Origin: Kushneria indalinina DSM 14324
GTDB taxonomy: Bacteria > Pseudomonadota > Gammaproteobacteria > Pseudomonadales > Halomonadaceae
Direction of reading: 5' to 3'
Length of the DNA stretch: 64,000 nucleotides
NCBI RefSeq assembly: GCF_003385845.1
Contig: NZ_QRDJ01000006.1
Location: forward strand, 930,001 to 994,000
Below are positions 57,601 to 64,000 of this stretch, piece after piece; position 1 is the stretch's first letter; every line of letters starts with the position of its first letter. The notes beneath the pieces were generated by a model. It worked only from the letters and a program-made list of their open reading frames with translations. It was not told the origin of the DNA and did no database searches. Both the position numbers and the translations under genes were made by a program.

Positions 57601-59631
57601 CTACTTCAGCTCGATCAGGCGGGCATTAAGCGTCTGCATCTGATCACGCAGCGACGCGGCCGTTTCAAACTCGAGATTCTGCGCTGCCTCATGCATGCGA
57701 TCCTCGAGCTTTTTGATCTCGCGGTTAACGTCGTCGAGGCTCATCTGACCGATGGCCTCGGGCGTGTACTGCGCATCGGCTTCGGCCACCTGGCGATCGC
57801 CCTTGCGCTTGCTGCGTCGGCTGCCCGGTGCCTGAGCCGCCTCCATGATGTCCGCCACGTTCTTGGTGATGGTGCGCGGCGTAATGCCGTGCTGCTCGTT
57901 GAAGGCAATCTGTTTCTCGCGGCGACGCTCGGTTTCATCCATCGCACGCTGCATCGACCCCGTCACGCGATCACCGTACAAAATCGCCTTGCCATGGGCG
58001 TTACGGGCGGCACGGCCGATGGTCTGAATCAGCGAGCGCTCGGCACGCAGGAAGCCTTCCTTGTCGGCATCCAGAATGGCCACCAGCGAGACCTCGGGAA
58101 TGTCCAGTCCCTCACGCAGCAGGTTGATGCCAACCAGCACATCGAACTTGCCCAATCGCAGATCGCGGATGATTTCGACACGCTCGACGGTATCGATATC
58201 CGAATGCAGATAGCGCACCCGGATGTCGTGCTCACTGAGATAGTCGGTAAGATCCTCGGCCATACGCTTGGTCAGGGTCGTGACGAGCACCCGTTCACCC
58301 ACCTCTACGCGCGAGCGTACCTCAGAGAGCAGATCATCGACCTGAGTGCTGGCGGGTCGCACCTCGATTTCCGGATCGACCAGGCCTGTCGGGCGCACCA
58401 CCTGCTCGACCACCTGGCCTGCATGCTCCTCCTCGTACGGCCCGGGAGTGGCGGAGACAAACACGGTCTGCGGCAGGATGTTCTCCCACTCCTCGAATTT
58501 CATTGGACGGTTGTCCAGCGCCGAAGGCAGTCGAAAACCATATTCGACCAGCGTCTCCTTGCGCGAGCGATCGCCCTTGTACATGCCGCCCACCTGCGGA
58601 ACGCTGACGTGGGACTCGTCGATGAACACCAGCGCATCGTCAGGCAGATAATCAAAGAAGGTGGGCGGTGCCTGCCCCGGGTCGCGACCGGAAAGATAGC
58701 GGGAGTAGTTTTCGATGCCGTTGCAGTAGCCCAGTTCCAGCATCATTTCAATGTCATAGAGCGTGCGCTGCTCAAGGCGCTGAGCCTCGACCAGACGATC
58801 ATGATCACGCAGATACTTGAGGCGCTCGGCGAGCTCTTCCTTGATCGACTCGATCGCGCCGAGGATCGTGTCGCGCGGGGTGACATAGTGCGTCTTGGGA
58901 TAGATCGTCATGCGCGGCACCTTGCCACGCACTTCACCGGTCAGCGGATCAAACAGGCTGATGGTATCGATCTCCTCGTCAAAGAGCTCGACCCGCACGG
59001 CCTCATCCTCGGCATCGGCCGGGAAGATATCGATGACATCGCCGCGCACGCGGTAGGTGCCACGGCGAAAATCGGTATCGTTACGCGTGTACTGAAGCTC
59101 CGCCAGCCGGCGCAGAAAATCACGCTGGTTGATCAGCTCGCCGCGGGTAAAGTGCAGACGCATTTTCAGATACTGATCCGGATCACCCAGACCGTAGATG
59201 GCCGACACCGAGACCACGATCAGGGCGTCGCGGCGCTCCAGCAGTGCCTTGGTCGCTGACAGACGCATCTGCTCGATATGGTCATTGACCGAGGCATCCT
59301 TCTCGATGAAGGTATCAGACGAGGGCACATAGGCCTCGGGCTGATAGTAGTCGTAGTAGGAGACAAAATACTCGACGGCATTATCGGGAAAGAACGCCTT
59401 GAACTCACCGTAGAGCTGGGCCGCCAGCGTCTTGTTGGGCGCCATGACAATGGTGGGCCGCTGCAGGCGCTCGACCACATTGGCCATGGTGAAGGTCTTG
59501 CCCGAGCCGGTCACACCCAGCAGGGTCTGATGCGCCAGCCCGGCATCCAGTCCCTTGATTAGCCCGTCGATGGCCGCCGGCTGATCACCCGCCGGCTTGT
59601 AGTCGGAGGCAATGCGGAACTCACGATTCAT
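57601..59631 (-). CDS. uvrB: UvrABC excinuclease subunit B
   Basis: UvrB verifies damage handed over by UvrA in nucleotide-excision repair. The 676-residue protein has Walker [16 protein letters not shown] near residue 38, the DNA-gripping hairpin [19 protein letters not shown] near 92, helicase motifs such as [12 protein letters not shown] and [19 protein letters not shown], and a C-terminal UVR motif around [18 protein letters not shown]. The ATG at 59631 follows GGAG and gives a length like E. coli (673); the frame runs 34 codons further upstream without similarity. Confidence 0.97.
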   Translation of the reverse strand: MNREFRIASDYKPAGDQPAAIDGLIKGLDAGLAHQTLLGVTGSGKTFTMANVVERLQRPTIVMAPNKTLAAQLYGEFKAFFPDNAVEYFVSYYDYYQPEAYVPSSDTFIEKDASVNDHIEQMRLSATKALLERRDALIVVSVSAIYGLGDPDQYLKMRLHFTRGELINQRDFLRRLAELQYTRNDTDFRRGTYRVRGDVIDIFPADAEDEAVRVELFDEEIDTISLFDPLTGEVRGKVPRMTIYPKTHYVTPRDTILGAIESIKEELAERLKYLRDHDRLVEAQRLEQRTLYDIEMMLELGYCNGIENYSRYLSGRDPGQAPPTFFDYLPDDALVFIDESHVSVPQVGGMYKGDRSRKETLVEYGFRLPSALDNRPMKFEEWENILPQTVFVSATPGPYEEEHAGQVVEQVVRPTGLVDPEIEVRPASTQVDDLLSEVRSRVEVGERVLVTTLTKRMAEDLTDYLSEHDIRVRYLHSDIDTVERVEIIRDLRLGKFDVLVGINLLREGLDIPEVSLVAILDADKEGFLRAERSLIQTIGRAARNAHGKAILYGDRVTGSMQRAMDETERRREKQIAFNEQHGITPRTITKNVADIMEAAQAPGSRRSKRKGDRQVAEADAQYTPEAIGQMSLDDVNREIKKLEDRMHEAAQNLEFETAASLRDQMQTLNARLIELK

Positions 59632-59843
59632 GCGCACTCCGTGCAGGTAGCGAAGAGGTTCAAATAGGCCGGGCCAGCGCATGTGCGGTGGCCAATGGAC
59701 GGCGTTACCGCCGAAAGCGTAGTCGATAGACAAGGGCTGCGGGGTAACGGATAAGCGTCAGAGCTGACGTTTACAAACCATATGATGGCAGGCAGGCAGT
59801 ATTACAAGGCATGTCCCGCCGAAGCAGAGACACGCCCTGTCAT

Positions 59844-59865
59844 GAAAAAAAAGGACAGTTGCCCT
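59844..59865 (-). terminator. Intrinsic terminator after the OsmC gene
   Basis: On the minus strand a short AGGGC/GTCCT hairpin (one G-T pair, four-base loop) is followed directly by T8, 22 bp beyond the OsmC-family stop. The stem is short but the T tract is strong. Confidence 0.5.
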
Positions 59866-59887
59866 GGAGATTTTTCAAAGGGTCGAC

Positions 59888-60301
59888 TCATGCGCCGCCC
59901 AGATGCGCTCGCGTGTTGATGTCGATCTGACCCGAGGTCATCAGTTTCTGGATCGGGCACTGTTGTGATGCCTCCAGAAGACAGTCACGCGCCTGGGCGC
60001 TCAGATCACCGATCAGACCGATGTCCACCTGCAGTCGGTAATGCCCGTCACGCTCGTCACTGCTGTCGCGAGTAACACGAACGCTGACACCATCCAGCGG
60101 CATCTCCTTTTTGCGGGCATACATCAACACGGTCATCGCCTTGCAGGTGGCCAGCGAGATGTCGAAATAATCATGCGGATCCGGCGCGCTCGCCTCGCCG
60201 CCGGCACTGGCAGGCGCATCCGCATAAAGCGCCTCATGATCGTTGAACACGATGCGCTGTCTCAGCGCGCCCTCACGCTCGGTCTCGATAAGAATGCTCA
60301 T
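59888..60301 (-). CDS. OsmC-family protein
   Basis: A 137-residue OsmC/Ohr-superfamily protein. Two cysteines in the expected places, DISLATCKAMTVLMYARKK (near residue 52) and ASQQCPIQKLMTS (near 115), form the redox pair of peroxide- or hydroperoxide-reducing members. The CKAMTVLMYARKK helix resembles the YhfA/OsmC-like subgroup rather than classical Ohr. A strong AGGAGG site precedes the ATG. It follows an HMA-fold gene on the same strand by 62 bp. Substrate is unknown. Confidence 0.9.
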   Translation of the reverse strand: MSILIETEREGALRQRIVFNDHEALYADAPASAGGEASAPDPHDYFDISLATCKAMTVLMYARKKEMPLDGVSVRVTRDSSDERDGHYRLQVDIGLIGDLSAQARDCLLEASQQCPIQKLMTSGQIDINTRAHLGGA

Positions 60302-60363
60302 CGTTGCCTGTCCTCCTGGGGCGTAATGCTGTCCCGTTTATTCACTGCTGCGGTTTAAAGGCC

Positions 60364-60555
60364 TCAACGTTTTGACGAGAACCCCAGTTTTTCGATGACT
60401 TCGACCACTCGTCCCGGCTGAACACGCCCTTCAACTTCCAGCCATTCCCGTGCGACCTGAACGGTATCCACGCCGTCGAGTTCCATCAGGGCCGTGGTCA
60501 GCCGATTGACATCGTCGGAATCCTTGAGGCCACTGAGGGTAAATGTTAACGCCAT
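60364..60555 (-). CDS. HMA-fold small protein without metal-binding cysteines
   Basis: A 63-residue ferredoxin-fold protein like CopZ or heavy-metal-associated (HMA) domains: LTFTLSGLKDSDDVNRLTTAL, then LDGVDTVQVAREWLEVEG and VVEVIEKLGF, the usual beta-alpha-beta pattern. Where HMA proteins have the Cys-x2-Cys metal loop, this one has Asp12-Ser-Asp-Asp15, so it should not bind copper or similar ions by that site. A CAGGAG site precedes the ATG. It lies 62 bp upstream of the OsmC gene and may be co-transcribed. Its function is unknown. Confidence 0.78.
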   Translation of the reverse strand: MALTFTLSGLKDSDDVNRLTTALMELDGVDTVQVAREWLEVEGRVQPGRVVEVIEKLGFSSKR

Positions 60556-60705
60556 GACGTTCCTGTCTCCTGATAGTAATGCAACGATTACAGCTGCTTG
60601 TAAAGTGGTGCCTTCGCCCAGATATGCTCTTCATATGAAATCGGCGTTCAGGCAGACCAACCCTGCGTCATTGCCATCGTTTGCGCAAATTTTTCTGGAG
60701 TCACC

Positions 60706-61746
60706 ATGAGCGATCCGCATCGCCAGACCTTTCTGCAACAGCTATCCGACGAGCAGTCATTGCCACCACAGGCAGAGGCTGAGCTTGATCTGCAACACAA
60801 CACGGCCCTTATACCCCTCGATGACCGGGTCGTTCTGGAGGTTCGCGGCCCGGACAGTGACCGGTTTCTTCAGGGACAGGCGAGTGCCTCCACGGCACAC
60901 GCCACGTCGACCATTGCACCACCCGCGGTCTTTTGTACCCCCAAGGGGCGTGCCATTGCCAACGCACAGCTGATCAAGCTGTCGCCGGAATGTTACTGGC
61001 TCCTGCTGGAGCGCAGCATTGCCGACGCCCTGCATCAGCATCTGGGCAAATACGCGGCGTTCTACAAGACCGAGCTGACCCTGCGCGATGATCTGGCCGT
61101 CGCCGGCCTGGCCGGTCATCAGGTCGGCAACGTTCTCGAAAACACAGTGCCTGAGCTGCCACAGGCCATGTGGGGGGTGCGCGTCAGTGCCGATGAAGAG
61201 CTGGCCATTACCCGACACCCTCACGACACGATGCGCCTGATCCTGATTGCCTCTCATGACAGGCTCGCCACGCTATTCAAAACGACATCCGCCGAACTGA
61301 CGCTGGCGCCCGCTGCCCTGTGGCAGCGCCTCGACATCGAGGCCGGCCTGCTATGGCTGGATGAGCTTCAGCGCGAAAAATGGCTGCCACAGATGTTCAA
61401 CTGGGAAGCGCTGGCGGGTATCAGCTTCAAGAAAGGCTGCTATACCGGGCAGGAAGTGGTGGCCAGGGCGCATTACCGTGGCCAGGTCAAGAAACGGCTG
61501 ATGCGCCTGTCCATACCGGGCAACGAGGCACTGACACCGGGCACTGACGTCATGGACGCCACCCGGGAAAAGTCACTGGGTGAAGTGGTCCTGAGCGCGC
61601 CGACAACCGGCGATCACGTTGAACTGCTGGCGATCATGACCCTGAAGGAGGACATGCCGCCCCTGAGTATCAACGGTGAGACTGCCCAACTGATGACGCT
61701 GCCCTACGCACTGGAGCGGCTTGACCCCGAAACCCTGTCGGACTGA
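60706..61746 (+). CDS. ygfZ: YgfZ folate-binding Fe-S maintenance protein
   Basis: YgfZ is a GcvT-like tetrahydrofolate-binding protein that helps certain Fe-S enzymes such as MiaB recover, especially under oxidative stress. The 346-residue product has the diagnostic KGCYTGQEVVARAHYRG with the redox-active Cys near residue 246, and an N-terminal VLEVRGPDSDRFLQGQ. A GGAG site precedes the ATG. It is divergent from the HMA-OsmC pair and ends at a hairpin. It complements nfuA and sufE. Confidence 0.95.
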   Translation: MSDPHRQTFLQQLSDEQSLPPQAEAELDLQHNTALIPLDDRVVLEVRGPDSDRFLQGQASASTAHATSTIAPPAVFCTPKGRAIANAQLIKLSPECYWLLLERSIADALHQHLGKYAAFYKTELTLRDDLAVAGLAGHQVGNVLENTVPELPQAMWGVRVSADEELAITRHPHDTMRLILIASHDRLATLFKTTSAELTLAPAALWQRLDIEAGLLWLDELQREKWLPQMFNWEALAGISFKKGCYTGQEVVARAHYRGQVKKRLMRLSIPGNEALTPGTDVMDATREKSLGEVVLSAPTTGDHVELLAIMTLKEDMPPLSINGETAQLMTLPYALERLDPETLSD

Positions 61747-61755
61747 GCGCGACAA

Positions 61756-61798
61756 CTGCGCCGGGGCATGACCCGGCGCAGCGTGTTGCCGTTTTTTT
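61756..61798 (+). terminator. Hairpin and T tract after ygfZ
   Basis: A perfect ten-bp stem CTGCGCCGGG/CCCGGCGCAG starts ten bases after the ygfZ stop. A T7 tract lies ten bases beyond the stem rather than directly against it, so efficiency is uncertain. Confidence 0.5.
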
Positions 61799-61818
61799 CG
61801 CCCGGAGTCCTCAAGGTG

Positions 61819-62319
61819 TCAGGTCGTGGGCACCGTTGTCTTTGGTGCATCGAGCACGGAGGTACAGCTGGGACAGCGCGTGGCCTCAATCGAGATAGGC
61901 GTAATGCAGAAGGGGCAATTGCGCACGGTCGGCGCTGCCGCCGGTGTCTCATCCTTGCGAGTGCCCAGCTCACGAATGCGGTGAATGTTGCGAATAAGCA
62001 CAAAGCAGACCATGGCCACCAGCGTGAACGAGATCAGGGCATTGAAAAAAATGCCGTAGTTAATGGTCACCGCGCCGGCGGCCTGCGCATCCGCCAGCGT
62101 ATTGTAGGGTTCTGCCGTCTGTGCGCCTTCCTTGAGCACCACAAACAGATTGGTGAAATCGATTCCGCCGGTAATCAGGCCCAGTACCGGTGTAAAGACA
62201 TCCCGCACCAGACTGTTGACGATGCCGGTAAAGGCCGAGCCGATAATGATTCCCACCGCCAGATCCACGACGTTGCCCTTGACGGCAAAATCGCGAAACT
62301 CCCTGATAAACCTTGGCAT
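61819..62319 (-). CDS. mscL: MscL mechanosensitive channel with C-terminal zinc ribbon
   Basis: MscL opens under membrane tension and releases solutes after hypo-osmotic shock. The 166-residue product starts MPRFIREFRDFAVKGNVVDL and has the channel-lining helix AVGIIIGSAFTGIVNSLV, a second membrane helix (about residues 88-110) and the RIRELGTRKD bundle region. Beyond it lies an unusual extra segment with CPFC (135-138) and CPSC (149-152), a zinc-ribbon pattern. E. coli MscL is 136 residues. The start at 62319 fits the family. Its role suits a halophile that loads compatible solutes. Confidence 0.93.
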   Translation of the reverse strand: MPRFIREFRDFAVKGNVVDLAVGIIIGSAFTGIVNSLVRDVFTPVLGLITGGIDFTNLFVVLKEGAQTAEPYNTLADAQAAGAVTINYGIFFNALISFTLVAMVCFVLIRNIHRIRELGTRKDETPAAAPTVRNCPFCITPISIEATRCPSCTSVLDAPKTTVPTT

Positions 62320-62450
62320 GCCACGCCCTCCCCGGGTCAAACGTCCTGTGGGTGACGGGATGTCGACGACCCCGCCAGTCATCCCGCCACTGTTACCAGC
62401 ACTACTATAGCGAATGAATAAAAAGGCGTACCGGTTGGCTATCGCTCGAC

Positions 62451-64000
62451 TCAGTGCTCTCGGGTGGCATCAAAGGAGAGATCGGGCCAGCGCTCCTCCA
62501 TCAGCTGCAGATTGACCCGGGTGGGCGCCAGATAGGTCAAATGCCCGCCGCCATCGATCGCCAGATTGGTGCTGACCTTGTTGCGTAGCTCATCGAGCTT
62601 GCGCTCGTCGCCATGAATCCAGCGGGCCGTCTGAACATTGACCGGCTCATAGATGCAGTCGACCTTGTACTCGTCCTTGAGCCGATGCGCGACCACGTCG
62701 AACTGGAGAAGGCCGACAGCGCCGACAATCATGTCGTTGTTGTCCAGCGGCATGAAGACCTGGGTGGCGCCCTCCTCGGAGAGCTGCTGGAGCCCCTTCT
62801 GGAGCTGCTTGGTCTTGAGCGGGTCCCGCAGGCGCACGCGACGAAAGAGCTCGGGAGCAAAGTGCGGGATACCCGTAAAGCGCATCTGCTCGCCACTGGA
62901 GAAGGTATCACCGATCTGAATGGTGCCGTGGTTGTGCAACCCGATGATATCGCCCGGCCAGGCCTCCTCGACATGGGCCCGGTCCGAGGCCATGAAGGTC
63001 AGGGCATCGGCAATCTTGACGTCCTTTTTGATGCGCACATGGTGGATCTTCATGTTGCGCTCATACTTGCCCGAGCAGACGCGCAGAAAGGCGATACGGT
63101 CGCGGTGACGCGGATCCATGTTGGCCTGGATCTTGAAGACAAACCCGCTGAAACTGCCATCCTCAGCGGTGACCTCACGCATGTTGGTTTCGCGCGGTTT
63201 GGGAGACGGGGCATACTCGACGAAGCCATCGAGCATTTCACGCACGCCGAAATTGCCCATGGCCGTGCCAAAGAAGACCGGCGTCAGCTCGCCGCGGCGG
63301 TAGGCTTCCAGGTCGAACGTGTGCGAGGCACCCTGCACCAGCTCGATCTCCTCACGCAGCTCGGCCGCCTGAGCGGCGCCCAGCGTTTCATCGACCTGCG
63401 GATTATTGATCCCCTCGATTTTGACATCCTCGGGGATACGGTTGCCCTGACCCTGTTTGTAGAGATGGATCGTGTCATTGACCAGATGGTAGACGCCGCG
63501 GAAGTGACGCCCCATGCCGATCGGCCAGGTGACCGGGGCACAGGCAATGTTGAGCACGGTCTCGATCTCGTCCATGACCTCGACGGGATCTCGCGTATCG
63601 CGGTCCATCTTGTTGATGAAGGTCAGGATCGGCGTAGTCCGCAGCCGGCAGACCTCCATCAGCTTGATGGTACGATCCTCGACGCCCTTGGAACCGTCCA
63701 CGACCATCAGGGCAGAATCCACCGCAGTGAGCGTTCGGTAGGTGTCTTCGGAGAAATCTTCGTGTCCGGGGGTATCCAGCAGGTTGACGATACGTCCCTT
63801 GTAGGGGAACTGCATGACAGAGGTGGTCACGGAGATACCACGCTCCTGCTCCATCTTCATCCAGTCGGAGGTGGTGGTGCGCTCCTGACGCTTGCTCTTG
63901 ACGGCGCCGGCCACCTGAATGGCATTACCAAACAGCAGCAGCTTTTCGGTAATGGTGGTCTTGCCCGCATCAGGGTGGGAAATGATGGCAAAGGTTCGGC
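62451..64000 (-). CDS. prfC: Peptide chain release factor 3, N-terminus off the right edge
   Basis: RF3 is a GTPase that recycles RF1 and RF2 during termination. The frame reaches the right edge and lacks only about a dozen N-terminal residues by comparison with E. coli. It shows [21 protein letters not shown] (G1, P-loop), [21 protein letters not shown] across the switch region, [15 protein letters not shown] (G3) and [13 protein letters not shown] (G4), then long translation-factor domains 2 and 3. The internal GTG-initiated frame at 63914 is not the true start. Stop at 62451. Confidence 0.96.
   Translation of the reverse strand, partial: RTFAIISHPDAGKTTITEKLLLFGNAIQVAGAVKSKRQERTTTSDWMKMEQERGISVTTSVMQFPYKGRIVNLLDTPGHEDFSEDTYRTLTAVDSALMVVDGSKGVEDRTIKLMEVCRLRTTPILTFINKMDRDTRDPVEVMDEIETVLNIACAPVTWPIGMGRHFRGVYHLVNDTIHLYKQGQGNRIPEDVKIEGINNPQVDETLGAAQAAELREEIELVQGASHTFDLEAYRRGELTPVFFGTAMGNFGVREMLDGFVEYAPSPKPRETNMREVTAEDGSFSGFVFKIQANMDPRHRDRIAFLRVCSGKYERNMKIHHVRIKKDVKIADALTFMASDRAHVEEAWPGDIIGLHNHGTIQIGDTFSSGEQMRFTGIPHFAPELFRRVRLRDPLKTKQLQKGLQQLSEEGATQVFMPLDNNDMIVGAVGLLQFDVVAHRLKDEYKVDCIYEPVNVQTARWIHGDERKLDELRNKVSTNLAIDGGGHLTYLAPTRVNLQLMEERWPDLSFDATREH

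Overview
The window is a GC-rich chromosomal segment of a moderately halophilic gammaproteobacterium, most likely a member of the Halomonadaceae (Halomonas/Kushneria type). This is inferred from a complete ectABC ectoine operon whose EctA and EctB resemble the Halomonas proteins as remembered, from the classical order aspS-yebC-ruvCAB-ybgC-tolQRAB-pal-cpoB, and from the close packing of genes. No rRNA, tRNA, CRISPR array, prophage or intact insertion sequence was seen.

Layout. 1-3.9 kb (minus strand): the end of a moeA-moaB-DUF1244 unit, an XRE-cupin regulator, pdxH, and a DUF2069-wrbA pair. 4-10 kb: a YihY membrane protein and smrA face the large cobalamin-dependent metH. 10-13.6 kb: nfuA, then a divergent pair consisting of a KfrA-like coiled-coil DNA-binding protein and an orphan tyrosine recombinase, separated by an AT-rich spacer with a 30-bp near-palindrome, then sufE. 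13.6-17.4 kb: a DUF2628 protein, yidD away from its usual rnpA-yidC setting, hisI, a class I dihydroorotase, zur and a secreted DUF1161 protein. 17.5-20 kb: ectABC. 20-24 kb: gor, a beta-carbonic anhydrase, a YheT hydrolase and msrA. 24-31 kb: tamB-tamA preceded by a membrane-anchored coiled-coil protein. 31-34 kb: a divergent Fe-superoxide dismutase, then galU followed by a UDP-glucose-dehydrogenase-like protein that has lost catalytic residues. 34.1-34.8 kb: the longest gene-free stretch. 34.8-36.2 kb: ubiG and a HAD phosphatase (MupP candidate). 36.2-47 kb: one long minus-strand run covering Tol-Pal envelope, RuvABC recombination and aspartyl-tRNA synthetase genes. 47-52.4 kb: a 2-hydroxyacid dehydrogenase, a PAP2 phosphatase broken by one in-frame stop, a nucleoside hydrolase, and otsBA for trehalose. 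52.4-64 kb: acylphosphatase, a LysR regulator divergent from a dicarboxylate/glutamate symporter, cardiolipin synthase, nei, uvrB, OsmC, an HMA-fold protein without metal ligands, ygfZ, an MscL with a zinc-ribbon tail, and the start-truncated prfC at the edge.

Functional themes. Osmotic stress is handled by ectoine synthesis, trehalose synthesis and the MscL tension valve, with cardiolipin synthase possibly adding membrane adaptation. Envelope integrity is served by Tol-Pal, TamAB and possibly MupP. Oxidative and redox stress is covered by Gor, MsrA, WrbA, SOD and OsmC, with Fe-S repair by NfuA, SufE and YgfZ. DNA repair is represented by RuvABC, UvrB and Nei.

Most of the window is ordinary core genome. 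The observations most worth following are the KfrA-like/recombinase pair with its palindromic spacer, the galU-linked UGD pseudoenzyme, the MscL-zinc ribbon fusion, the cysteine-less HMA protein beside OsmC, the coiled-coil gene ahead of tamAB, and the interrupted PAP2 gene.
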